This document shows positions 34,920 through 43,403 of a stretch of 64,000 nt of DNA, one piece after another. Source of the DNA: Parerythrobacter_A sp963838735 (lineage in GTDB: Bacteria; Pseudomonadota; Alphaproteobacteria; Sphingomonadales; Sphingomonadaceae); the NCBI GenBank assembly GCA_963838735.1, contig CAWISG010000002.1, positions 1 to 64,000 on the forward strand, written 5' to 3'. Both the position numbers and the translations under genes were made by a program. The notes under the pieces were generated by a model. It saw only the letters and a program-made list of their open reading frames with translations, searched no databases and had not been told where the DNA came from. The number at the start of each line of letters is the position of its first letter. Positions within the stretch are counted from its first letter, which is position 1.

Positions 34920-36251
34920 ATGACTGACACCCTCTCCGCACAAGCCCTAACCCCCAAGGCGATTGTCGCCGCATTGGATGAACACATCATCGGGCAGGCG
35001 GATGCCAAACGCGCCGTCGCGGTGGCGCTGCGCAACCGGTGGCGGCGCATGCAGCTGGGTGCGGAACTGCGCGACGAGGTGACGCCCAAGAACATCCTGA
35101 TGATCGGCCCCACCGGTTGCGGGAAGACCGAGATCAGCCGGCGGCTGGCAAAACTGGTCGATGCGCCGTTCGTGAAGGTGGAGGCGACCAAGTTCACCGA
35201 AGTCGGCTATGTCGGCCGCGATGTCGAACAGATCGCCCGCGACTTGGTCGAAGACGCGATCCGGCTGGAGAAGGAACGCCGTGCCGAGGCGGTGCGCGAC
35301 GCCGCCAGCACCGCCGCCATGGACCGCCTGCTGAATGCACTGGTCGGCGAGAATGCGTCCGAAGCCACACGCGAAAGCTTCCGCGAGCGCATCGTGCAGG
35401 ACGCGATGAACGACACCGAAGTCGAGATCGAAGTTACCGACGCGCCCACCAGTCCCATGATGGGGCTCGACGGGTTCGGGCCCGGCATGGGCGGCGGCAT
35501 GGGCATGATCGACCTGGGCGACATGATGGGCAAGGCGTTCGGCAAGCAGAACACCAAACGGCGCAAGCTGAAAGTGCCCGACGCGTGGGACAAGCTGGTG
35601 GAAGAGGAGTCCGAAAAGCGCATGGATGCCGACGACGTGGCCCGCACCGCGCTGGCCAATGCGGAGACCAACGGCATCGTATTCCTGGACGAGATCGACA
35701 AGATCGCGGTCAGCGACGTGCGCGGCGGCAGCGTGAGCCGCGAAGGCGTGCAGCGCGACCTCCTGCCGCTGATCGAGGGCACCACAGTCGCCACCAAATA
35801 CGGCCCGATGAAAACGGACCACATCCTGTTCATCGCCAGCGGCGCGTTCCACGTCGCCAAGCCATCCGACATGCTGCCCGAACTGCAGGGCCGCCTGCCC
35901 ATCCGCGTGGAACTGCGCGCGTTGACGGAGGAGGACTTTGTTCGCATTCTGAGCGAAACGCGCGCCAATCTGGTCGCGCAATACACTGCGCTGCTGGGCA
36001 CCGAGGACGTGACGCTGGAACTGGGCAAGGAAGGCATCGCCGAAGTCGCCAGGATCGCCGCGCAGGTGAACGAAAGCGTCGAGAACATCGGCGCGCGCAG
36101 GTTGCAGACGGTCATGGAAAAGCTGCTGGAAGAGCTAAGCTTCGAGGCCGAGGAGCATGGCGGCAAGACGGTGACGGTGGACGCGGCCTATGTGCGCGAA
36201 CGGCTGGGCGAACTGGCGCAGGATACGGATTTGTCGAAGTATATTTTGTGA
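34920..36251 (+). CDS. hslU: ATP-dependent protease ATPase subunit HslU
   Basis: 443 residues, normal length. AAA+ unfoldase: EHIIGQADAKRAVAVALRNRWRR at the start, Walker A GPTGCGKTE, Walker B IVFLDEIDKIA, an I domain (~residues 110-230) with a Gly/Met-rich loop, sensor ARRLQTVMEKLLEE, and the C-terminal ERLGELAQDTDLSKYIL that activates HslV. A decayed copy of the last ~45 codons lies at 38265-38402. Confidence 0.96.
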   Translation: MTDTLSAQALTPKAIVAALDEHIIGQADAKRAVAVALRNRWRRMQLGAELRDEVTPKNILMIGPTGCGKTEISRRLAKLVDAPFVKVEATKFTEVGYVGRDVEQIARDLVEDAIRLEKERRAEAVRDAASTAAMDRLLNALVGENASEATRESFRERIVQDAMNDTEVEIEVTDAPTSPMMGLDGFGPGMGGGMGMIDLGDMMGKAFGKQNTKRRKLKVPDAWDKLVEEESEKRMDADDVARTALANAETNGIVFLDEIDKIAVSDVRGGSVSREGVQRDLLPLIEGTTVATKYGPMKTDHILFIASGAFHVAKPSDMLPELQGRLPIRVELRALTEEDFVRILSETRANLVAQYTALLGTEDVTLELGKEGIAEVARIAAQVNESVENIGARRLQTVMEKLLEELSFEAEEHGGKTVTVDAAYVRERLGELAQDTDLSKYIL

Positions 36252-36342
36252 AGGCGTAAGGGCACGTCTTCACGAAGCTGTAACACCAACTTCAAACCGT
36301 AAGAATAGTGGTTCTTTGCTCCTGCCAGACAGGAGACGCGCC

Positions 36343-37194
36343 ATGACGTATACGAACGAAGCCGCCACGGCCAAAACCGTATCGAAAACCGACAAGCGGG
36401 TGGGGCCATCGGGCGCCCCGCGCCGGACCTATCGCAGCATCTTCATCTCCGACGTGCATCTGGGCACGCGCGGTTGTGCGGACGAGATGCTCATCGACTT
36501 CCTGGACCATTGCGACAGCGAATATCTCTATCTCGTCGGCGATATTATTGACGGCTGGCGCATGAAAAAACGGTTTTACTGGCCGGAACGTCACAATGCG
36601 ATCGTGCGGCGCATCATGAAGCGCGCCAAGCGCGGCACGCAGGTCGTCTATATACCCGGCAACCATGACGAGATGTTCCGCCAGTTCTCCGGTATGGATT
36701 TTGGCGGGGTCACGATCCGCCGCTCGGCCCGCCACGAAACCGCAGATGGGCGCCGCCTGCTGGTGCTGCATGGCGACGAGTTCGACGCGGTGGTGATGGG
36801 GCATCGCTGGCTCGCCTTCCTGGGCGATGCAGCCTACAATTTCCTGCTGTCGTTGAACGTCGTGATAAACAGCGTGCGGCGCCGGCTGAACCTGCCCTTC
36901 TGGTCGCTATCCAAACACGCCAAGCACAAGGTGAAAGACGCCGTCGCCTTCATCGGCCGGTTCGAGGAAACCGTCGCCACCGCCGCGCGCAAGCATGGCG
37001 TCGACGGCGTGGTGTGCGGCCATATCCATACCGCCGAGGAGCGCGATTTCGATGGCGTCGCCTATTACAACGATGGCGACTGGGTCGAAAGCTGCACAGC
37101 GCTGGTCGAGCACGATGACGGTGTCATGGAAATTTTGCACTGGGGCGACGAGATCGCGGCCCGTACGGTGGTGCCGATCCGGGCGGCGGCGTGA
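36343..37194 (+). CDS. UDP-2,3-diacylglucosamine diphosphatase-like metallophosphoesterase
   Basis: About 283 residues. The metallophosphoesterase signature is complete: ISDVHLG (D-x-H), YLVGDIIDGW (GD), GNHDE, VLHGDEFD and GHIHTAE. It resembles LpxH-type or lipid-phosphate hydrolases found next to glycosyltransferases. AGGAGA lies just upstream of the ATG at 36343. Its stop overlaps the start of the downstream glycosyltransferase, so the two act together, possibly in glycolipid synthesis or turnover. Confidence 0.88.
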   Translation: MTYTNEAATAKTVSKTDKRVGPSGAPRRTYRSIFISDVHLGTRGCADEMLIDFLDHCDSEYLYLVGDIIDGWRMKKRFYWPERHNAIVRRIMKRAKRGTQVVYIPGNHDEMFRQFSGMDFGGVTIRRSARHETADGRRLLVLHGDEFDAVVMGHRWLAFLGDAAYNFLLSLNVVINSVRRRLNLPFWSLSKHAKHKVKDAVAFIGRFEETVATAARKHGVDGVVCGHIHTAEERDFDGVAYYNDGDWVESCTALVEHDDGVMEILHWGDEIAARTVVPIRAAA

Positions 37195-38234
37195 TGCGCA
37201 TCGCCATCGTCACCGATGCCTGGGCCCCGCAAATCAACGGCGTGGTGCGCACGCTGCAGGCGACGCGGCGCGAGCTGGAGGCGCGCGGCCACGCGGTCGA
37301 GGTCATCGGGCCGGACCGGTTCCCCAACATGCCATGCCCGACCTATCCCGAAATCCGCCTCGCGCTGGCGGGAACGGCGAAGGTCGCGGGTATGATCGAG
37401 GGCTTTGGCGCCGAGGCGCTGCATATCGCCACCGAAGGACCGCTGGGCTGGGCGGCGCGGCGCTGGGCGAAGCGGCGCGGCCTGCCGTTCACCACGGCTT
37501 TCCACACGCACTTTCCCGAATATGTCCGCCGCCGCACCGGCCTCAGTCCGGCCTTTACGTGGAAGCTGATGCGGCGGTTTCATGCGCCCGCCAGCCGCGT
37601 GCTGTGCGCCACCGACACGCTGGCGCAGGAGCTGGCAAGGCAGGGCATCGGGCACACGCATCGCTGGAGCCGCGGGGTCGATCTGTCCGCCTTTTCACCC
37701 GACGGTCCGGCGGATGCGGAAATGATTGCGCTGGCCGGCTCGCGCCGCAAGCTGCTCTATGTCGGGCGCGTGGCCGTGGAAAAGAACCTGGAGGCATTCC
37801 TGTCGCTGGATACGGCAGCGGAGAAGTTCGTGGTCGGCGACGGCCCCCAGCGTGCCGAACTCGCCCGCCGCTTCCCGACCGCGCATTTCATGGGTTCGCG
37901 CACCGGGGCAGCGCTGGCCGCCGCCTATCGCACCGCCGATGTGTTCGTGTTCCCCAGCCTGACCGACACGTTCGGCCTGGTAATGATCGAGGCGCTGGCG
38001 TCGGGCACCCCCGTCGCCGCCTACAACGTGATGGGCCCGCGCGACGTGCTGGACGAGACGGTCGGCGCAACCGGCCCCGACCTCGCCGCAAACGTCGAAC
38101 GCGCCGTCACGCTGGACGCGGATGCCTGTGAGCCGTTTGCTCAACGCTACACCTGGGAAGCTGCCACGGACCAGTTCGAGGCCGGGCTTGAGCCTTTCGC
38201 TGGAGTGGAGGGTGGCGGGCGAGTTGCGTGTTAG
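37191..38234 (+). CDS. Family 4 glycosyltransferase, MgtA-like
   Basis: 347 residues. The first half has IVTDAWAPQINGVVRTLQATRRELEARGHAV and HIATEGPLGWAARRWAKRRG, as in GDP-mannose- or UDP-sugar-dependent glycolipid glycosyltransferases. The second half has LLYVGRVAVEKNLEAFL, VFVFPSLTDTFGLVMIEALASGTPVAAYNVMGP, with the E-x7-E motif. A GTG at 37191 overlaps the upstream stop; the ATG at 37194 is also possible. It lies just upstream of the decayed hslU fragment. Confidence 0.9.
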   Translation: MMRIAIVTDAWAPQINGVVRTLQATRRELEARGHAVEVIGPDRFPNMPCPTYPEIRLALAGTAKVAGMIEGFGAEALHIATEGPLGWAARRWAKRRGLPFTTAFHTHFPEYVRRRTGLSPAFTWKLMRRFHAPASRVLCATDTLAQELARQGIGHTHRWSRGVDLSAFSPDGPADAEMIALAGSRRKLLYVGRVAVEKNLEAFLSLDTAAEKFVVGDGPQRAELARRFPTAHFMGSRTGAALAAAYRTADVFVFPSLTDTFGLVMIEALASGTPVAAYNVMGPRDVLDETVGATGPDLAANVERAVTLDADACEPFAQRYTWEAATDQFEAGLEPFAGVEGGGRVAC

Positions 38235-38264
38235 CCGAGCGCTGGCGTCTGGTATTGGCAGACG

Positions 38265-38402
38265 GGAAGGAAAGGCTGCTGGACGAGCCAAGCGTCGAAG
38301 CCGAAGCGCATGCGGGCAAACCGGTGACGCTGGACGCGGCCTATATGCGCGAACGGCTGGGCGAGATGGCGCAGGACACGGATTGATCGAAGTTTATTTT
38401 GT
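38265..38402 (+). pseudogene. hslU: Duplicate fragment of the hslU 3' end
   Basis: Roughly 138 bases closely resemble the last part of hslU (36112-36250): the amino-acid pattern VTLDAAYMRERLGEMAQDTD mirrors VTVDAAYVRERLGELAQDTD of the intact gene. It then meets TGA where hslU has TTG, followed by SKFIL-like codons. Many synonymous differences show it is not a fresh copy. The metallophosphoesterase and glycosyltransferase lie exactly between the intact end and this fragment. Confidence 0.8.
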
Positions 38403-38500
38403 TAGGGGTGAGGTCGTTGTGGAATGTCTGCTTGCGACCCCCTTCCGGGCGGAGGAGCAGTCGTTAAACTGCCCTTGAAACGGACGTAAGGAGAACCAGT

Positions 38501-38956
38501 TTGGACGGTGAACTAACAGGAGGCTGCCTCTGCGAGGAGGTCCGCTACACTTTGCGCGACGGTTTTCGTTTTAGACCGTATGCTTGTCACTGCACCGACT
38601 GCCAGACGCGAACTGGCAGTGCGTTTAGTGAACACATGCTTTTCGCACGAAATAACCTTGAAATTGAGGGAGAACTGGACAGCGGCTCCTACCAACAACC
38701 AAGTGCAACCATCTCTTCAATCTGGGGTTGTGCGAAATGCAAAGTTCGCATTTTCGCTGAGAATAGCGCGCGCGCCGGCTTTGCCTCTTTGCGCTGTGGC
38801 ACACTCGATCGAAGTGCAGGGGTCGTCCTTGCGGCCCATCTATGGGTTGCTAGCAAGCAGCCTTGGGTAACTCTCCCAGCTGACCTGCCTGCCCTGAAGG
38901 AACAACCTAGAAGTCAGACCGAATGGATGGAGTTGGTCGGGCCAGTTGCAATTTAA
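38501..38956 (+). CDS. GFA family (glutathione-dependent formaldehyde-activating) protein
   Basis: 151 residues beginning with TTG at 38501 after an AAGGAGAA site. The zinc-binding GFA fold is shown by GGCLCEEVRY, ACHCTDCQTRTGSAFSEHMLF (CHCxxC), WGCAKCKVRIFAEN and RCGTLD. The base composition is less GC-rich than that of neighbours. Exact substrate unknown. Confidence 0.88.
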   Translation: MDGELTGGCLCEEVRYTLRDGFRFRPYACHCTDCQTRTGSAFSEHMLFARNNLEIEGELDSGSYQQPSATISSIWGCAKCKVRIFAENSARAGFASLRCGTLDRSAGVVLAAHLWVASKQPWVTLPADLPALKEQPRSQTEWMELVGPVAI

Positions 38957-39092
38957 AGTCTGGTTTGGCCTTGTTCTGCGAAATAGCTGACAGGCAGCTA
39001 ACCACCCCAGGATAGGACAGACCGCTGTTCGAGCATCGTGCCCTGTTCAAAACCTCTTTCCTACACGCGCGCAATTTGCTCCATCCTGCGGG

Positions 39093-39959
39093 ATGAGCAC
39101 ATATCACGAGTTCGGGGAGCACTCAGAGCCATCCTCCATCGCCATCGACACACATCTGCCCAAGCAGGCGGAGTTCGACAGGACGGGCCGGGCGCTTGCA
39201 CCTATCCCTGAACGCAGTCCGGCGGTGGATGGGCACGGGTTCGATCCGGCGGATTATCGCTGGGTGCCGGTGCGGCGGCGGGGGCGCAGGGACGGGTGGT
39301 CGGAGGTCAAGCAGCGCGCCTTCATCGAGGCGCTGGCCGACTGCGGCTGTGTCGAGGATGCGGCGCGCAGCGTGAAGATGAGTGTGCAGAGCGCCTATGC
39401 GCTGCGCCGCGCACCAGGTGGCGAGAGCTTTGCCGCCGCGTGGGGAGCGGCGGTGCAGCAGGGCGCGCTGAAGCTGGCCGACGTCGCCATGACCCGCGCC
39501 TTGCAAGGCACCGACGAACCGGTGTTCGACCGCCACGGCGTCAGGATCGGCGCGAGAACCAAATATAGCGAGCGCATGGTGATGTTCCTCTTGCGCGCGC
39601 ACTTGCCCGAACGCTACGCCTTTGCCCATCGCGCGGTCCGTCCCGACGATGCCCCACCGCCACCAGACGTGCTGCCGATGGCCGAGGCGCTGGATCGGCT
39701 GGAACCGGTGCAGCCCGACGCGCCACACGCCCTGCTGTCGCCGGACGAGCTGGAGAACGAGTTGCAGATTGCCGATATCATGGATGGCACGCTGCCCGAA
39801 CGCTACCAGTCCCCGCCCGTCGGCGAACCGTCCAAAGTACCGGCCACGTTGTCCAAACCGAAGGCGAGGTCGTCCCCGTCGGAAGAAACGCCGTCCACTC
39901 CTGTCCCACCGGCCAAACCCGCCAAACGCCGCGCACCTGAAAAGCGGATACAGAAATAG
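39093..39959 (+). CDS. HTH-like hypothetical protein
   Basis: 288 residues. A central segment GWSEVKQRAFIEALADCGCVEDAARSVKMSVQSAYALRRAPGG looks like a homeodomain-like helix-turn-helix, as in terminase small subunits or sequence-specific regulators, and is typical of a sphingomonad hypothetical family. The C-terminal third is Pro/Lys/Arg-rich and probably disordered. It could be a transcription factor or a phage-derived protein. No phage genes surround it. Confidence 0.65.
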   Translation: MSTYHEFGEHSEPSSIAIDTHLPKQAEFDRTGRALAPIPERSPAVDGHGFDPADYRWVPVRRRGRRDGWSEVKQRAFIEALADCGCVEDAARSVKMSVQSAYALRRAPGGESFAAAWGAAVQQGALKLADVAMTRALQGTDEPVFDRHGVRIGARTKYSERMVMFLLRAHLPERYAFAHRAVRPDDAPPPPDVLPMAEALDRLEPVQPDAPHALLSPDELENELQIADIMDGTLPERYQSPPVGEPSKVPATLSKPKARSSPSEETPSTPVPPAKPAKRRAPEKRIQK

Positions 39960-40105
39960 CCGACCAGAAAATAAGGGGGTTGGGACTAAACTTCCCTAAA
40001 CTTCCGGCAAGATTGTTCGGGCTTATGCACTACAGTTCGACGCGAAAGCGATTCGACAGCCCGCATGTGAGCGCATAGCCAATGTTGTTAACAAAGGGGG
40101 GAAAT

Positions 40106-40540
40106 ATGTCGAAATCGATAGCCGTATCATTGGGTGCAACGGCCGCACTGGTCTTGGGACTGGCGGGCTTCGCGCTCGCACCCGATGCCGTAGAGGCGCA
40201 GGCCGGCATATCGGCCAAGGCCGCGCCCAAGTCGGTGTACCTCATGTGTTCGCGCGACGGTGTGATGGGCAAGCCGGGCGAACCGCATGCCTGCATGGAA
40301 GCGCATGACCGGGCAGGCGGCGGCGTATGCAGCGGCACGGGCGATGCGGAGATTTGCGAGGACGGGCTGTTCTCACTGTGCAGGAGCGTGGGCAAGGCGG
40401 CGGGCAAGCCGATGAGCGATCAGGCAGGCAAGGGCACCTTCCCCGATGCGCAGGCGTGCATGGCCCGCTGCCGCGAGGAAGAGGCCGCCTATGCCCGTTT
40501 CGGCGGAACGTGCGAAGGTGATATCACGCCGACCGGCTGA
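40106..40540 (+). CDS. Cysteine-rich secreted hypothetical protein
   Basis: About 144 residues. A signal peptide (SIAVSLGATAALVLGLAGFALA) is followed by a domain with eight or more cysteines in YLMCSRDG, HACMEA, GVCSGT, EICEDG, SLCRSV, QACMARCRE and GTCEGD, which suggests disulfides or metal binding. The ATG at 40106 follows a GGGGG-rich site. No named family recognised. Confidence 0.65.
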   Translation: MSKSIAVSLGATAALVLGLAGFALAPDAVEAQAGISAKAAPKSVYLMCSRDGVMGKPGEPHACMEAHDRAGGGVCSGTGDAEICEDGLFSLCRSVGKAAGKPMSDQAGKGTFPDAQACMARCREEEAAYARFGGTCEGDITPTG

Positions 40541-40561
40541 CCGCGCCCGGTTGCACTGGCG

Positions 40562-42376
40562 TCAGGCGACCTGCTCCGCCGCCTGCCGCATCCACATGTC
40601 GGCATACAGGCCTCGCGCCGCCAGCAGCGCGCCGTGCGTCCCGCGCTCGGCGATGCGGCCTTCGTCCATCACCAGGATCTCGTCCGCGTCGGCGATGGTG
40701 CTGAGCCGGTGCGCGATGCTGAGCGTGGTGCGGCCTGACGAGACACGGTTGAGCGTTTGCAGGATCGCCTGTTCGGTGCCGCTGTCCAGCGCGCTGGTGG
40801 CCTCGTCCAGGAGCAGGATCGGCGGGTCTTTCACCAGCGTGCGGGCGATGGCGACGCGCTGCTTCTCGCCGCCCGACAGCTTGAGACCGCGCTCGCCCAC
40901 TTCGGTGTCGAAGCCCTTGGGCAGGCGCTCGATGAAGGGCAGGATCGCGGCACCCTCGGCAGCGGACAGCACGGCCTCGTCGCTCGCGCCGTCGCGGCCA
41001 TAGGCGATGTTGTAGCCCACGGTGTCGTTGAACAGCACGCTGTCCTGCGGCACGATGCCGATCTGCGCGCGCAAGGATGCCTGGGTCACCGATGCGATGT
41101 CCTGACCGTCGATCAGGATGCGGCCGGATGCGGGGTCGTAGAAGCGGAAAAGGAGGCGCGCGATGGTGCTCTTGCCCGCGCCACTGGGGCCGACGATGGC
41201 GGTGGCGCTGCCGGCGGGCACTTCGAAGCTGAGGCCGTGCAGGATGGTGCGGTCCGGCTCGTAGCCGAAGGTCACGTCCTCGAACGCGACGGTCGGCGTG
41301 GTGACGATGATGGCGGGGGCACCGGGGCGGTCCTCCACCTCGACGGCGGTGTCCATTAGGCCGAACATCGCGCCCATGTCGATCAGCCCCTGGCGGATGG
41401 TACGATAGACCCAGCCCAGCAGATCCAGCGGGCGGAACAGCTGCATGAGATAGGTATTGACGAAAACGAGATCGCCGACGGTCAGCTCGCCCCGGCTCCA
41501 CCCCCACACGGTGAAGGCCATCGCGCCGCCCATCAACGTGTTGGTAATGGCGGACTGCACCATGTTAAGCCAGGCGAGCGAGTTGTCGGTCTTCACCGCC
41601 GCATCGGCATAGGCGCGGGCGGCGCTGGCATAGCGGGCTTCCTCGCGTTGCTCCGCACCGAAATATTTGACCGTCTCGTAATTGAGAAGCGAGTCGACCG
41701 CCCGGTCCAACGCCCGACCATCCAGCGCGTTCATCTCGCGCCGCAAGGTGGTGCGCCATTCGGTGATCCAGCGGGTGACGGCGATGTAGAGGACGACGGT
41801 GACGGCGGTGGCGGCGACCAGCTCCCACCCGAAATTGATGTAGAAAATGATGCCGACCACGACGAGTTCGATCAGCGTGGGGGCGATGTTGAAGAGGAGG
41901 AAATAGAGCATGGAATCAATGCTCTTGGTGCCGCGCTCTATGGTCTTGGTAACCTCGCCGGTGCGGCGCGATAGGTGGAAACGCAGCGACAGGCGGTGGA
42001 GCCGGCCGAACACGTCCTCCGCCAGTTGCCGCGTGGCGTCCTGCCCGACCCGCTCGAACGCGACATTGCGGAGCTGGTCGAACGCGACCGAGCCGAACCG
42101 CCCCAGCGCATAGGCTGCGACGAGCGCCATCGCCACCAGCGCGAGCTCGCCCAGCGGCCCGCCACCGTCGGGCACTTCCATCGTGTCGACGGCGTATTTG
42201 TAGGCGAAGGGCAGCGCCAGCGTGGTCGCCTTGGCCAGCAGCACGAAGCCGATCGCAATGACGATGCGACGTTTCAGCGCCGGATTGTCGCGCGGCCAGA
42301 GATAGGGGAGGAAACGCTTGAGGACATGCCAGCCGTCATGGTCGGCGGGCGTCGGGCTGGCTCTATCGGGTGGCAT
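40562..42376 (-). CDS. Atm1-like ABC transporter (half-transporter)
   Basis: 604 residues: a six-helix exporter domain (~residues 35-320) with AFDQLRNVAFERVGQDATRQLAEDVFGRLHRLSLRFHLSRRTGEV, then an ATPase domain with Walker A GPSGAGKST, signature LSGGEKQR and Walker B ILLLDEATSALD. The sequence resembles mitochondrial-type Atm1/heavy-metal-tolerance exporters, which handle glutathione conjugates and act in Fe-S homeostasis. It functions as a homodimer in the inner membrane. It converges on the Cys-rich protein gene, 21 bases apart. Confidence 0.9.
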   Translation of the reverse strand: MPPDRASPTPADHDGWHVLKRFLPYLWPRDNPALKRRIVIAIGFVLLAKATTLALPFAYKYAVDTMEVPDGGGPLGELALVAMALVAAYALGRFGSVAFDQLRNVAFERVGQDATRQLAEDVFGRLHRLSLRFHLSRRTGEVTKTIERGTKSIDSMLYFLLFNIAPTLIELVVVGIIFYINFGWELVAATAVTVVLYIAVTRWITEWRTTLRREMNALDGRALDRAVDSLLNYETVKYFGAEQREEARYASAARAYADAAVKTDNSLAWLNMVQSAITNTLMGGAMAFTVWGWSRGELTVGDLVFVNTYLMQLFRPLDLLGWVYRTIRQGLIDMGAMFGLMDTAVEVEDRPGAPAIIVTTPTVAFEDVTFGYEPDRTILHGLSFEVPAGSATAIVGPSGAGKSTIARLLFRFYDPASGRILIDGQDIASVTQASLRAQIGIVPQDSVLFNDTVGYNIAYGRDGASDEAVLSAAEGAAILPFIERLPKGFDTEVGERGLKLSGGEKQRVAIARTLVKDPPILLLDEATSALDSGTEQAILQTLNRVSSGRTTLSIAHRLSTIADADEILVMDEGRIAERGTHGALLAARGLYADMWMRQAAEQVA

Positions 42377-42433
42377 TGGCGGCTATGTGGTGGTGCGGGG
42401 TGCGGACGGCAATGGTGGTGGCAGGCTGGGGGG

Positions 42434-43366
42434 TCAGAACCGGCGGCGATAGCCGGGTTCGCGGCTTGCGCGCGGCACATCGAACAGCACTTTGCGGCTC
42501 GCAAAATCGATGGCAACGCGGTTGAACAGCCTCATGTCGCGCATGCCCATGATGAGGGCGGGGCGGTTGCGCAAACCCAGAGCTTCGAAGGGCGGGGCGT
42601 CGGCAAAGCCGATGGGCAGGTCGCGGATTTCCATCGACTGAATGCGCAGCGTGCGCGCGATATTCAGGGTGCCCAGCAGCTCCACCCCGTTGACGTCAGT
42701 GGTACTGTAGGGGGCGGTGCCACGCGACCGCATACGCTTTTTCAAGGCAAGGTTGCCCACGCTGCCATGCGCGCCGGTGTCCACGATGATGTCGGTGGTG
42801 ATGCCATCGACCTTGGCTTGCGTGATGATGAGGCGGCCCAGCCTTCGTCGCGCACGGATCACGATGTCGAAGCCGCTGTTTCCGCCAAGCGCCTCGGCAT
42901 CGTTGACCGCGATGGTGTTGTCCCGGAAGTCGATGATGACGCGCAGGGCCTGCAGGCTGTCGAGGCCGAGGATGCCGTCCGCTCCGATATTGCGGGCGCG
43001 CAACAGCGGGGCCTCGATATTGTTGAACGTGCGCGAGGCGAAGCGCAGATCGTCCAAGGCGACCAGCTCCACCGGCGTCTTGCTGGCCATGCCGACCACC
43101 GTGGCGGTGCCGATGGTCTTCAGCGCCAACCGGTCGCGCAGCCGCTCGGTCAACGCAGTGGCCTGTGCGCCGGTATCGACCAGGAAGCGGAACGGGCCTT
43201 CCTCGCCGATCATGACTGGCACCGTCAGCCGGTCGTAGAAATCGGCATCGGAGGCGACGATGTCTTCGGCCGAGGCTGTGGCGTCGTCGGCCACGGCCTC
43301 CGTATCCGGCACAATTGGCGGGGGGAGCGGCTGGGCCAACGCGGCAAGGAACAGGATGAAGGACAA
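42434..43366 (-). CDS. Two-domain retroviral-type aspartic protease
   Basis: 310 residues with a signal-like N-terminus (MSFILFLAALAQP). Two retropepsin-like units each carry a DTG: FLVDTGAQATALT (~residue 63) and IIVDTGAHGSVGN (~195). Two DTGs in one chain allow an active site within the monomer. The C-terminus ends in an Arg-rich tail. Secreted or periplasmic; substrate unknown. Confidence 0.85.
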   Translation of the reverse strand: MSFILFLAALAQPLPPPIVPDTEAVADDATASAEDIVASDADFYDRLTVPVMIGEEGPFRFLVDTGAQATALTERLRDRLALKTIGTATVVGMASKTPVELVALDDLRFASRTFNNIEAPLLRARNIGADGILGLDSLQALRVIIDFRDNTIAVNDAEALGGNSGFDIVIRARRRLGRLIITQAKVDGITTDIIVDTGAHGSVGNLALKKRMRSRGTAPYSTTDVNGVELLGTLNIARTLRIQSMEIRDLPIGFADAPPFEALGLRNRPALIMGMRDMRLFNRVAIDFASRKVLFDVPRASREPGYRRRF

Positions 43367-43403
43367 GCGTCAGCAATAGCACGCTATCGGGTGCGCACCA
43401 AAA

